Of a DNA stretch of 64,000 bases, positions 32,596 through 41,128 are shown in pieces. Both the position numbers and the translations under genes were made by a program. The notes under the pieces are model-generated. The model was not told the origin of the DNA. It saw only the letters and a program-made list of their open reading frames with translations, and did no database searches. The stretch covers positions 1 through 64,000 of the forward strand of contig UQKL01000013.1 of NCBI GenBank assembly GCA_900541695.1. The letters are read 5' to 3'. The DNA comes from an uncultured Collinsella sp. (lineage in GTDB: Bacteria > Actinomycetota > Coriobacteriia > Coriobacteriales > Coriobacteriaceae). Position 1 is the first letter of the stretch. Each line of letters opens with the position of its first letter.

Positions 32596-33516
32596 ATGGA
32601 TCTTGCGATGGCACAGCGCCTCGTCGATCGCCGTAAAGCTGCCGGGCTTTCTCAGGAGGCGCTTGCTGCCCAGCTGGGCGTAAGCCGCCAGGCTGTTAGT
32701 AAATGGGAGCGCAGCGAGTCCTCACCCGATACCGATAACCTCATTGCGCTCGCCGCGCTGTATGGCGTGTCGTTGGACAAGCTGCTATATGGGGAGGCGG
32801 CCAACGATGCCGACGGCCCGGAGGACGGTAGTGCCGACACCGAGACGGCGGATGTGGCTGACGAGGCTGAGGATTCTGCCGAGCACGCCGATTGCGGTGA
32901 CAAACCACTTGTCGATATTTCCCTCGCGCGCGGTATCCACGTCATTGATCCCAATAAAGGCGAGGAAGTCCATGTTGGTTGGAGCGGCATCCATGTGACC
33001 AACGAGCGCAAGGGCGAAGAGGTGCATGTGGGGCCGGGCGGCGTGCATATCGATACGCTTGAGGACGATGGACATAGCGTGCGTACCAATGACGACGGCA
33101 CCGTCACCATCGACGGCGAGACGTTTTCCAGCTGGAAGGAAGCACACGACAAGCTCGACCATCATGGCAAGCATTTCCACACCAAGGTCGGACGTGCATG
33201 GAACAAATTCCCCTTCCCCGCACTTGTCACTCTCGCCTATCTGGTGCTCGGCATTGTCTACGGCACATGGGGCATGGGGCTTTTCCTCGTCTTTTTGGTT
33301 CCCGTCTACTACGCGATTGGTGACTTTATCGATCGACGCCATTTGTCAAAGCTCACTGAATGCGTCTATCCAGCAGCCGCCATCGCTTGGTTCCTCTACA
33401 TGTGGCTCTGTTTGGGACAGCCCCATCCTGCATGGATCATCCTCATCACGATTCCCATCGTAAAGGCGCTCATGCGCTGGTGTCGCAAACAATGGAAGTG
33501 CCGCAAACAGGCCTAA
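32596..33516 (+). CDS. XRE regulator with C-terminal membrane domain
   Basis: 306 residues. Residues 1-60 are an HTH of the kind LSQEALAAQLGVSRQAVSKWERSESSPDTDNLIALA. A middle region (70-200) is acidic and has a near-repeated element, GEEVHVGWSGIHV then GEEVHVGPGGVHI. The last 90 residues hold three hydrophobic segments, anchoring the protein in the membrane. Such regulators may sense an envelope signal. AAAGGAACCACC precedes the ATG. Hairpins of one repeat family flank the gene on both sides (32344 and 33566), and no partner gene is next to it. Confidence 0.8.
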   Translation: MDLAMAQRLVDRRKAAGLSQEALAAQLGVSRQAVSKWERSESSPDTDNLIALAALYGVSLDKLLYGEAANDADGPEDGSADTETADVADEAEDSAEHADCGDKPLVDISLARGIHVIDPNKGEEVHVGWSGIHVTNERKGEEVHVGPGGVHIDTLEDDGHSVRTNDDGTVTIDGETFSSWKEAHDKLDHHGKHFHTKVGRAWNKFPFPALVTLAYLVLGIVYGTWGMGLFLVFLVPVYYAIGDFIDRRHLSKLTECVYPAAAIAWFLYMWLCLGQPHPAWIILITIPIVKALMRWCRKQWKCRKQA

Positions 33517-33565
33517 ACCGCCCCAACCAGCCAGCGCCACTCATCCGACACCGCCCGCCCCTTCC

Positions 33566-33634
33566 AAGTTGCGGTGATATAGGGACTGTTTTGAGGCTCC
33601 AAAGCGTCAAACAGTCCCTATATCACCGCAACTT
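33566..33634. repeat. Dispersed hairpin, GTTGCGGTGATATAG family, copy 3
   Basis: Arms 33566-33591 and 33609-33634 are perfect 26-base inverted repeats around a 17-base loop. The outer AAGTTGCGGTGATATAG is shared with copy 1, but the inner arm reads GGACTGTTT instead of TTCC and its partner has changed to match. Confidence 0.75.
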
Positions 33635-33696
33635 ACAAACAACTGGGCCAGTTCCGGCACGGAGATTAGCATTGAGCTGACCACGCGCCAAGAAAA

Positions 33697-33836
33697 GGGC
33701 CTATTTACTACGTTTAACTCGAGAGAGCCGACCATACCTGCCTTTTTTGAAAATCGACAGGCCTTCTACCTGCGGTTTTATTTTTCGTTTCCCCGGCATG
33801 ATTGAGAGTATCCAATTAAACGTAGTAGATAGGCCC
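33697..33836. mobile_element. 140-bp MITE-like element
   Basis: Inverted ends of 21 bases (33697-33717 and 33816-33836, one mismatch; outer end GGGCCTATTTACTACG) enclose about 100 bases. The interior, read on the minus strand, could encode a short basic peptide starting MPGKRKIKPQ and ending GRLSRVKRSK, but it has no good ribosome site and is not called as a gene. Size and inverted ends fit a non-autonomous element. Confidence 0.5.
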
Positions 33837-33964
33837 GTTTTGTGGCATACGACCCATTCAAGCCCAATCTCGAAGGCTAAAGAGAGCCTCTCATCCACGC
33901 CTGCGAGCGAAAACCAAATAGAATGAAAGGCAAATGGAAAGCCCGTTTGACGAGCGGAGGACAT

Positions 33965-34285
33965 ATGCGCGACGTAGCCGAAAGCGACTGGAAGCTGTTT
34001 AAGAAAATGCTTCCTCAATGGCAAGAACGTTATATGGAAAAGCTCATCGGCCAGTACGTTGAGATGCTGAACGGCGACAGCGAAGCGTCCAGTAGATTTT
34101 GGGCACTAGAAGAGCACCTCAATAGAGACAAGCTGTCCTCAGGCGTAATTGCAAACGACATTCGCCGCAGCACAATGCACCGCGAGATAGCCAATTTGCT
34201 TATCGACAGCGTGATCACCCTTGACGACCTTGACGGTTTTACCGAGGACATTAAGAGCTATGCGCAACACTGGATTGGCCAGTAA
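33965..34285 (+). CDS. Conserved small helical protein of unknown function
   Basis: About 106 residues: MRDVAESDWKLFKKMLPQWQ, then an almost wholly helical protein with a conserved-looking FWALEEHLNRDK and ITLDDLDGF. I recognise it as a widespread Firmicutes/Actinobacteria family that is sometimes mislabelled as a multidrug transporter; it has no membrane segment, so that label is wrong. GCGGAGGACAT precedes the ATG. It is monocistronic, with a hairpin terminator after it. Confidence 0.75.
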   Translation: MRDVAESDWKLFKKMLPQWQERYMEKLIGQYVEMLNGDSEASSRFWALEEHLNRDKLSSGVIANDIRRSTMHREIANLLIDSVITLDDLDGFTEDIKSYAQHWIGQ

Positions 34286-34320
34286 GAGCACTGAACGACA
34301 GACATCCCCAGCAAAACGGG

Positions 34321-34357
34321 GCAAACGCCGGATCGCCCGTAGGTGTCCGGCGTTTGC
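34321..34357. terminator. Hairpin between convergent genes
   Basis: GCAAACGCCGGA (34321-34332) pairs with TCCGGCGTTTGC (34346-34357). It lies between the small helical protein gene and the end of the ABC permease gene and could stop transcripts from both sides. Confidence 0.65.
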
Positions 34358-34360
34358 CCA

Positions 34361-34402
34361 GATAAAACCTGCCAAAATAAACCTGTCCCTTTTTGGCAGG
34401 TT
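34361..34402. repeat. Dispersed CTGTCCCTTTTTGG hairpin, copy 3
   Basis: GATAAAACCTGCCAAAA and TTTTTGGCAGGTT pair around the loop TAAACCTGTCCC. The right end overlaps the TAA of the ABC permease gene. Confidence 0.8.
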
Positions 34403-37166
34403 ACTCGGCACTCTTGAGGGCGCCGACCATGTCGATCTTGTTGAGGGTACGATTGGTGGCGAGGTTGACGATAAACGTAAAGCCAAAGGAAAGCACCACG
34501 GCGAGCACGTAGCTTAGCGGCTCGACCTCGACGTCAAAGTACAGCGACGGCATCTGCAAAATGTACGTAAAACTCTCGGCCAGCAAGCCGCCCAGCGGCA
34601 CGCCCAGCGCAGCGCCAATCGCCGTGAGGATCAACGTCTCCTTGTTGACGTAATGGTGCACCTCACCGCGACGGAAGCCCAACACCTTAATGGTCGCCAG
34701 CTCGCGTTCGCGCTCGGAGATATTCGTGTTGGACAGCGTAAACACCACCACAAACGATAGGCACGCCGCCATAAAGGTCACGAGCACTACGACCGAATTG
34801 ATAATCGTAAAGTTCGCCTCATAGTTTTCCCAATGCTCGGCCGTACTCGAAATCGTAAGCCAACCGTCACTCTTAAGATTCTTGCTAAACGCAATCTGGT
34901 CGGCCGACGAACCCTTAAGCAGCACAAAGACGCCGTTAAGACGTGCGCTTCGACCGAACGCACGCTCATAGGTGCCCTGCGTCATGTAAAGCGTGTTGCC
35001 CAGATAGTTAAGCGAAATGTCGCTGACTTTGACCTTGGCAACATTGAGCGACGAATCCTGGACGTGAGCCGTATCGCCCGGCTGAATCCCCAGCACCAGC
35101 TGTGAACTTTTACTCAGATACACGTCTCCGTCACGCAAAGGCAGCGGTTCTTTGGACTCATCCTCCAGACGCACGTAATCGCCCAAGTCACTCGTGCGGT
35201 CATCGGGCACCACGATCAGCTGCACGGTCTCGCTCTTGCCGCCAAACGTAAAGGTGACGTTGTCGGTCATAATCGGCAGGGTCGAGGTCACGGTCACGTT
35301 GAAATCATTGGCCGCGCTGCGCTCATCCAATGCCGCGCACGTCTGCGAAAAATCGTCGGGATTGGCGACCGCCAGCAGGTCGTAGCGCGTGATATGCCCG
35401 TACTGTTTGGGCGAAAGCGCCACCGACGTATCGCGAATGCCCATACCGCAGATCACGAGCGCCGTGCAGCCGGCGATACCGAAGATGGTCATAAAAGCGC
35501 GCTTTTTGTAGCGGAACAGGTTACGTGCTGCCACCTTGTTCAAAAAGCCCATGCGGCGCCAGATAAAGCCGATGCGCTCAAGCAAGATGCGAGAGCCGGC
35601 GCGTGGGGCCTTGGGACGCATGAGCGAGGCCGGGGTCTCGGCCATCTCGTGGCGGCAGGCGATAATCGTAGCGCCCACCACGCCCACGGCAAACAGCGCC
35701 ACCGAGACGATTGAGGACACGATGTCGTACGAGAGCAACATCTGAGGCAGCGAGTACATGTCGTCGAACACCGTAAACAGGAACAGCGGCAGGCCCACAA
35801 ATCCGATGATGTTGCCGAGCACGCCGCCGATCAGACATGCCCACAGCGCATAGTCCACGTATTTGGACAGGATGCGCTCGCGTGAATAGCCAAGCGCCTT
35901 GTACAGGCCAATAAGCGTGCGCTCCTCCTCGACCATGCGCGTGGCGGTGGTAAGACTGATGAGCACAGCGACGACAAAGAAGATAAATGGGAAAACCGTG
36001 GCGATGGCCTCGATCGAAGAACTGTCGCTCTCGACGCTCGAGTAGCTTGCGATGTTACCGCGGTCCTGAATGTACCAGGTGCATTCGCCCAGATCGGAAA
36101 GCTCGGCGCGGGCATCGGCAAAATGCTGGTCGGCGGCGGCGCGGCGCTGGTCCAACTCGGCCTGAGCCTGGACGCGCTCCTCGCTGCCCTCGGCCATACG
36201 GTTGATGTTATCCTGCTCGATCCCAAAGAGCATGGCGGCCTGACGCTCGGCCATATCCAAGCTTGACGGCGTGTCAACCGTCAACTCCTGGACGCGCGCC
36301 TTCTCACGCTCCTCGCGGATCTTCTCGATGTTGCCTTTGACCTCGTTGATCTTTGTCGTGTAGGCATCTGAATAGGAGTTAAGACTCTTGGCTCCCTCGA
36401 CGATCACGTGGACTGCGGAGTAGGAAGAAGATGTCGCGGCATCTTCGCTCACATAGAACTTATAGTCCGCAGCCGAAGCAGCGCGAAAGGCGTTGACTGT
36501 CGAGTCGGAGCTCACGTCGGTAGGATCGAGGACCTCGGCCGTAATGGTGTAATCGCCCGCGGCAAACTGATCCTTGGCACTTTGGTTGGACGAGCTCGCG
36601 TCATTGGCGGCAAAACTCACCGTATCGCCGAGCTTTTTGCCCGAAGCCTTCAGGAACTTCGAAGTCACCGCGACCTCATCGGCGCTCTCGGGCAAATCGC
36701 CGCTCACCAGCACCGGCTGATCGATGTTCTCCTTGGAGAGACTTTGCACGACCACGCGCTCGCGCGTTGTGCCCACGGCGGTGTAGGCGGTCTCGGTGTA
36801 GATGCCCTCGACCGTCTCGATGCCGTCGACCTCTTGGATAGCCGCGAGATCGTCGCGCGTAAGGCCATAGGTCGACTGCACGTTAATGTCATAGACATTC
36901 TGCTGGTCAAAATAGGCGTCGACCGAATCGCACAAATCCTCGCAGCCCGCCTTAAGGCCGCACATCACGCTCACGCCAAGCGCAGTGATGACCACGATAG
37001 ATAGGAAGCGCTTAAGACTGCCCCGAATCGTGCGGTAGATGCCACGGCGAAAAACCGTCGGCACCATATCGTTTGAGCTTTGAGCGGTACGGTAGGTCGC
37101 GAACTCCCGGTCGCGGCCCGCGTGCTCCGTATCGTGGTTTTGGCTGTTTTGGCAATCTTGGTCCAT
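34401..37166 (-). CDS. ABC transporter permease with two FtsX-like domains
   Basis: About 921 residues. A first membrane helix is at residues 48-70, then a large extracellular region with a coiled-coil stretch (about 270-360, rich in E, R, A and Q). Two FtsX blocks follow, around residues 390-510 and again near the end (about 790-915), each of three or four helices. The layout matches MacB/LolE-type permeases that use ATP on the inside to work on envelope substrates. The GTG at 37178 overlapping the ATPase stop is an alternative start to the ATG at 37166. The partner ATPase is directly upstream. Substrate unknown. Confidence 0.88.
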   Translation of the reverse strand: MDQDCQNSQNHDTEHAGRDREFATYRTAQSSNDMVPTVFRRGIYRTIRGSLKRFLSIVVITALGVSVMCGLKAGCEDLCDSVDAYFDQQNVYDINVQSTYGLTRDDLAAIQEVDGIETVEGIYTETAYTAVGTTRERVVVQSLSKENIDQPVLVSGDLPESADEVAVTSKFLKASGKKLGDTVSFAANDASSSNQSAKDQFAAGDYTITAEVLDPTDVSSDSTVNAFRAASAADYKFYVSEDAATSSSYSAVHVIVEGAKSLNSYSDAYTTKINEVKGNIEKIREEREKARVQELTVDTPSSLDMAERQAAMLFGIEQDNINRMAEGSEERVQAQAELDQRRAAADQHFADARAELSDLGECTWYIQDRGNIASYSSVESDSSSIEAIATVFPFIFFVVAVLISLTTATRMVEEERTLIGLYKALGYSRERILSKYVDYALWACLIGGVLGNIIGFVGLPLFLFTVFDDMYSLPQMLLSYDIVSSIVSVALFAVGVVGATIIACRHEMAETPASLMRPKAPRAGSRILLERIGFIWRRMGFLNKVAARNLFRYKKRAFMTIFGIAGCTALVICGMGIRDTSVALSPKQYGHITRYDLLAVANPDDFSQTCAALDERSAANDFNVTVTSTLPIMTDNVTFTFGGKSETVQLIVVPDDRTSDLGDYVRLEDESKEPLPLRDGDVYLSKSSQLVLGIQPGDTAHVQDSSLNVAKVKVSDISLNYLGNTLYMTQGTYERAFGRSARLNGVFVLLKGSSADQIAFSKNLKSDGWLTISSTAEHWENYEANFTIINSVVVLVTFMAACLSFVVVFTLSNTNISERERELATIKVLGFRRGEVHHYVNKETLILTAIGAALGVPLGGLLAESFTYILQMPSLYFDVEVEPLSYVLAVVLSFGFTFIVNLATNRTLNKIDMVGALKSAE

Positions 37167-37171
37167 GGGCG

Positions 37172-37873
37172 CTACCACTCGATCGTCTCGATAGGCACGG
37201 GATTTTGCTGGACCGTCTCGCTCTCCACGCGGCCGCTCTTAAAGCGGATCAGGCGATCGGCCATGGGCGCCAGCGCGGAGTTGTGGGTGATGATAATGAC
37301 CGTGATGTCCTGCTTGCGGCAGGTGTCCTGTAGCAACTGCAAGATCTGCTTGCCGGTTTTGTAGTCGAGTGCACCCGTGGGCTCGTCGCACAAAAGCAGC
37401 TTGGGATTCTTGGCCAGTGCGCGGGCAATGGACACGCGCTGCTGCTCGCCGCCCGAAAGCTGTGCCGGAAAGTTGCCCAGGCGCTCGCCCAGGCCAACCT
37501 GACGAAGCGTCTGTTCGGCATCGAGCGAATCGGGGCAAATCTGTGCCGCGAGCTCAACGTTTTCAAGCGCCGTCAAGTTGGGGACCAAATTGTAGAACTG
37601 GAAGACAAAGCCGACGTCGGCGCGGCGGTATTCCACGAGCTGCGCCTCGTTGGCAGAGCTCACGTCGCGCCCGTCCACCGTCACGGTGCCGGAGGTCGCC
37701 GTATCCATGCCGCCCAGAATGTTGAGCGCCGTGGTCTTGCCGGCACCCGAAGCACCCAGAATGATGGCGAGCTCGCCGCGCTCGACCGTAAAGCTCGCGC
37801 CGTCGAGCGCATGAATGCGGGCATCGCCCTCGCCGTATGCTTTGACGACGTCTTTGAATTCGATATAGGCCAT
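37172..37873 (-). CDS. ABC transporter ATP-binding protein (MacB/LolD type)
   Basis: 233 residues. Walker [13 protein letters not shown] (usual LGxSGSGKST), signature [13 protein letters not shown], Walker [13 protein letters not shown] and the H-loop IITHNS are clear. [26 protein letters not shown] is typical of the LolD/MacB group, which works with FtsX-like permeases. GGGAGCCG precedes the ATG at 37873. The permease gene overlaps or follows immediately, so they form one operon. Confidence 0.92.
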   Translation of the reverse strand: MAYIEFKDVVKAYGEGDARIHALDGASFTVERGELAIILGASGAGKTTALNILGGMDTATSGTVTVDGRDVSSANEAQLVEYRRADVGFVFQFYNLVPNLTALENVELAAQICPDSLDAEQTLRQVGLGERLGNFPAQLSGGEQQRVSIARALAKNPKLLLCDEPTGALDYKTGKQILQLLQDTCRKQDITVIIITHNSALAPMADRLIRFKSGRVESETVQQNPVPIETIEW

Positions 37874-37926
37874 CAATCGGCTCCCATCTGGTCGGATAAC
37901 TCTTTAGTATTACCCATTTCGCACCG

Positions 37927-37963
37927 ACCAAAAAGGGACAGGTTTATTTTGGCAGGTTTTATA
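37927..37963. repeat. Dispersed CTGTCCCTTTTTGG hairpin, copy 4 (reverse)
   Basis: ACCAAAAAGGGACAGGTTTA then TTTTGGCAGGTTTTAT is the reverse-complement form of the element at 26172. It lies about 55 bases upstream of the ABC ATPase start, the only copy in a probable promoter region apart from copy 1. Confidence 0.75.
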
Positions 37964-38074
37964 TGGGGAAACGGCAGCTATAGATGAGGCGCCGGGGAGG
38001 CCGAGAAATCATCGACGGGGTCAGGCCGACCGCCAAACACAACGCACGCATCTCAATCTGTCAGCCAAATCATT

Positions 38075-38088
38075 CGAACAGCTGTTCG
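38075..38088. promoter_or_regulatory. LexA-type SOS box
   Basis: CGAACAGCTGTTCG is a perfect 14-base palindrome and fits the Gram-positive LexA consensus CGAAC-N4-GTTCG. The likely -10 TATGAT (38093-38098) starts 4 bases later, so bound LexA would block the promoter of the GyrI-like gene at 38145. Confidence 0.7.
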
Positions 38089-38144
38089 TTTCTATGATAT
38101 GATTCAACTATCTAAGCAGGCCAATACGCAGAAAGGCGGCCAAC

Positions 38145-38783
38145 ATGGCGTTCGACTTTAAGAAGGAATGCAAGGAGCTCTACAAACCTGCAAGCAAGCC
38201 GAGTATCGTAACTGTCCCGCCTATGAGCTACGTTGCCGTTCGCGGAAAGGGCGACCCAAATACCGAAGGTGGCGAGTATCAAAACGCCCTGCCGCTACTT
38301 TACGGCATCGCCTATACCGTCAAGATGTCAAAGAAAGGCTCAAGGAGTATCGAGGGCTATTTCGACTTTGTGGTACCGCCGCTCGAGGGTTTCTGGTGGC
38401 AAGAGTCCCCGAGCGGCGACATCGATTATGTACACAAGGACAATTTTAACTTTATCTCGTGCATCCGCCTGCCCGATTTCGTCACCCGAGATGACTTTGA
38501 CTGGGCAGTCGCGGAAGCCACGACCAAAAAGAAACTGGACTTTTCCGCCGTCGAACTGCTTAAAGTTGACGAGGGTCTCTGCGTTCAATGCATGCACACC
38601 GGGCCCTACGACAACGAACCGGCGACCGTAGACGCTATGCATGAATACACGACCGAGCTGGGCTATGTTCCCGACCTCTCAGACACCCGTTTACATCACG
38701 AAATCTATCTCTCCGATCCACGCAAATGCGCACCGGAGAAACTTAAGACCGTGGTTCGTCATCCTATCAAGCGCGCTGAATAG
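38145..38783 (+). CDS. GyrI-like small-molecule-binding domain protein
   Basis: 212 residues starting MAFDFKKECKELYKPASKP. The GyrI-like fold is supported by the opening VTVPPMSYVAVRGKGDPN, the FWWQESP stretch and the closing MHTGPYDNEPATVDAMHEY...HHEIYLSDPRK. Proteins of this family bind amphipathic compounds or inhibit DNA gyrase; in E. coli the related sbmC/gyrI is SOS-induced. Here a perfect LexA-type box overlaps the promoter, which supports a stress role. AGAAAGGCGG precedes the ATG. It is a single-gene transcript. Confidence 0.8.
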   Translation: MAFDFKKECKELYKPASKPSIVTVPPMSYVAVRGKGDPNTEGGEYQNALPLLYGIAYTVKMSKKGSRSIEGYFDFVVPPLEGFWWQESPSGDIDYVHKDNFNFISCIRLPDFVTRDDFDWAVAEATTKKKLDFSAVELLKVDEGLCVQCMHTGPYDNEPATVDAMHEYTTELGYVPDLSDTRLHHEIYLSDPRKCAPEKLKTVVRHPIKRAE

Positions 38784-38953
38784 CGTGGGGCGTCATTTCA
38801 CGCGCTAGGTTTTAAGCCAGCCAACCAGCCGCCTCCTAGGCCGTCCGGTAATTATCTTGACGCGGCCCGTCGCATCTTATAAGTTTGTTTTGCTAAAGCT
38901 GGAAAGCCTCTCAACGATGCGCAACTCCAGCTCTTTTTCTATCAAGAGAGCAA

Positions 38954-40213
38954 GTGTCGGAAAGCAAAATGTCAGAAAGCAGCGCTTCGAGCAAAATCAA
39001 ACGCCTGGTCAACACCTATAGCGGTCTCGTGCTCATGGGCGCCGTCGGAATCCCTATCGGCGTTATCGTTGGCGCCGTCTGTGCCCTTTTTGGTCGTGTG
39101 CTCCTGGCGATCGGCGCCTTCCGCGACGAGCACATCGCGCTGCTCCTTCCCTTCCTCGCCCTCATGGGCTTGGCCATCGTATTTGCCTACCGCACCTGGG
39201 GCAAAGGCACCGATCGGGGCATGAGCTTAGTATTCGACGTAGGTCACGGACGCGAGGACGCCATCTCCCCGCGCTTGGTGCCGCTCATTATGCTGAGCAC
39301 GTGGGGAACGCACCTCTTTGGCGGCAGCGCGGGACGCGAAGGCGTGGCCGTGCAGATCGGCGCCACCGTCTCGCATTGGATCGGCCAACGCCTGCCTTTC
39401 CGCGACCCCGGCAACACGTTTTTGCTCATTGGTATGGCCGCTGGCTTTGCCGGACTCTTTCGAACGCCGCTCGCCGCCACGGTCTTTGCTATCGAGGTGC
39501 TGGTTGCCGGACGCATTGAATACCGCGCGTTGTTCCCCGCGCTTACGGCTTCGCTTGCCGCAAGCATGACCTCCGGCGCCCTGGGACTCGAGAAGTTCGA
39601 GGTCGCCGTTACCGCCTCGTATGCGCTCGACCTCCCCGGTCTTGGACGGCTGGCGCTGTTGGGCATCGCGTTTGGTATGGTCGGTGGAGCTTTTGCCTGG
39701 TGCCTTGCCCACGCCAAGACCCTTGCGGCGCGGCTGCTCCCCAACCCTTACATACGCGTTGCCGTTATGGGCCTTGCGCTGTCGGCGATTCTGTTCGTGC
39801 TGTGGCAGGGGCGATACTGCGGCCTTGGCACCAACCTGATATCGGCGGCGCTCAACGGTAACGGCAAGGTCGCCATCATGCCTTGGGACTGGGCGCTCAA
39901 ATTCACACTCACCATCGCCACGCTTGCCGCGGGTTATCAAGGTGGCGAGGTCACGCCGCTGTTCTCCATCGGAGCCAGCCTGGGTGTCGTACTCGCCGGG
40001 ATTCTCGGCATGCCCGTCGAGCTCTGCGCCGCGCTGGGCTACGCCGCCGTCTTTGGCAGCGCCACCAACACGCTACTCGCGCCGATCCTCATTGGCTGCG
40101 AGGTCTTCGGTTTCGGTAATCTGCCGGCGTTCTTCATCGTCTGCGTTGTGGCTTATCTGTTCAACATGGATAAGTCGATCTATACCCTGCAGGAGCACAA
40201 CCGCACCCGATAA
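38954..40213 (+). CDS. CLC-family chloride or fluoride channel/antiporter
   Basis: 419 residues of a CLC membrane protein. The ion-pathway motifs are THLFGGSAGREGVAVQIG near residue 118 (with the gating glutamate in GREG) and YQGGEVTPLFSIGASLG near 336. The HLFGGSAGREG form, rather than GSGxGREGP, resembles the CLC-F group that exports fluoride, so fluoride is a plausible substrate. No fluoride riboswitch was found in the 170-base leader. The GTG at 38954 follows AAGAGAG; an ATG five codons later with GGAAAGC is equally possible. The gene is alone. Confidence 0.82.
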   Translation: MSESKMSESSASSKIKRLVNTYSGLVLMGAVGIPIGVIVGAVCALFGRVLLAIGAFRDEHIALLLPFLALMGLAIVFAYRTWGKGTDRGMSLVFDVGHGREDAISPRLVPLIMLSTWGTHLFGGSAGREGVAVQIGATVSHWIGQRLPFRDPGNTFLLIGMAAGFAGLFRTPLAATVFAIEVLVAGRIEYRALFPALTASLAASMTSGALGLEKFEVAVTASYALDLPGLGRLALLGIAFGMVGGAFAWCLAHAKTLAARLLPNPYIRVAVMGLALSAILFVLWQGRYCGLGTNLISAALNGNGKVAIMPWDWALKFTLTIATLAAGYQGGEVTPLFSIGASLGVVLAGILGMPVELCAALGYAAVFGSATNTLLAPILIGCEVFGFGNLPAFFIVCVVAYLFNMDKSIYTLQEHNRTR

Positions 40214-40230
40214 ACAGGGCGTTTGCCACC

Positions 40231-40269
40231 AAAAAAACGCGCGCGACAGGCCAGGCCCGCCGCGCGCGT
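40231..40269 (-). terminator. Intrinsic terminator between convergent genes
   Basis: ACGCGCGCG (40237-40245) pairs with CGCGCGCGT (40261-40269). On the minus strand it is followed by seven T, so it ends the TIGR00266 gene; on the plus strand it can also stop the CLC transcript. Confidence 0.85.
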
Positions 40270-40283
40270 CATCCTATACGCGA

Positions 40284-40958
40284 TTAGTTATTGTTGTTGG
40301 TCATCGAGGCCACTGCTGCTGCAAGATTGGAAATGGGCATTGTCTGCAGCCAGATGCGGCCCGGACCGGTGAGCACAGTGTTGAACACGCCTTCACCGCC
40401 AAACATGATGTTTTTGACGCCCTTGACCATCTGCGCGTCGATGCTCACCGTCTCCTCAAAGCCGGCCACGTTGCCGGTATCTACAATCATTTGCTGACCA
40501 GCAGCAAGCTCGTACTCAACTAGGTCGCCGTCGATCTCGGCAAAGGCAATACCCGAGCCCGTGAGCTTTTGCATGATAAAGCCCTCGCCGCCAAAGACGC
40601 CGGCCTTTGCCTTCTTGTTAAAGTGGATGCTCAACTCAACACCACTTTCCGCGGCAAGGAACGAGCGCTTCTGCAAAATCCAGCTCTTGCCAGGACCGAT
40701 CTCGATTGGCACGATGCGGCCGGGGAAACAAGAGCCAAACGCAATCATGCCATCGCCGTGCGCGGTCCAAATGTTTTGGAACAACGCCTCACCCGAAAAA
40801 GCCTTAGAGAACATCTTGCCTATGCCACCGCCCGAGGTGGACATCTCCATGTTGGGGGTCATCCAGACCATGGCACCACTTTCGGTGATCATGGATTCGC
40901 CGTCGCTAAGGTTGCATGTAACAACCGGGAAAGCCCCTCCGCCGATCTCGTACTGCAT
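40284..40958 (-). CDS. TIGR00266/AIM24 family protein
   Basis: 224 residues of beta-rich sequence with the family signature: ITESGAMVWMTPNMEMSTSGGGI near residue 25, then FGSCFPGRIVPIEI, ESGVELSIHF and FGGEGFIMQKLTGSG. The last residues are TNNNN. The function is not known; homologs occur in all domains of life, including mitochondrial AIM24. GAAAGGAGACGG precedes the ATG at 40958. The gene is alone. Confidence 0.88.
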   Translation of the reverse strand: MQYEIGGGAFPVVTCNLSDGESMITESGAMVWMTPNMEMSTSGGGIGKMFSKAFSGEALFQNIWTAHGDGMIAFGSCFPGRIVPIEIGPGKSWILQKRSFLAAESGVELSIHFNKKAKAGVFGGEGFIMQKLTGSGIAFAEIDGDLVEYELAAGQQMIVDTGNVAGFEETVSIDAQMVKGVKNIMFGGEGVFNTVLTGPGRIWLQTMPISNLAAAVASMTNNNN

Positions 40959-41083
40959 GACCGTCTCCTTTCCCTTCGGGAGCCGAACAACGATGCCTAT
41001 ATTTTAGCAGCTAGAGGTGCATTTATTTGCGTCGGTGGCGTTCATGGCGCCGACCACGGCCAGCCTCCGCCGACGTTTCCCCA

Positions 41084-41128
41084 GATAAAACCTGCCAAAA
41101 TAAACCTGTCCCTTTTTGGCAGGTTTTA
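41084..41128. repeat. Dispersed CTGTCCCTTTTTGG hairpin, copy 5
   Basis: GATAAAACCTGCCAAAA pairs with TTTTTGGCAGGTTTTA around TAAACCTGTCCC. The TAA stop of the histidine kinase gene lies in its right end. Confidence 0.8.

Noticed and set aside
33701..33799. Short basic peptide gene inside the MITE-like element
   Set aside because: The frame ending GRLSRVKRSK has no good ribosome site and lies within the inverted element; recorded there as a possible remnant only.
38784..38953. Fluoride riboswitch before the CLC gene
   Set aside because: The CLC protein looks like the fluoride-exporting type, but the leader lacks the conserved crcB-motif sequences that I know, and no pseudoknot could be drawn.
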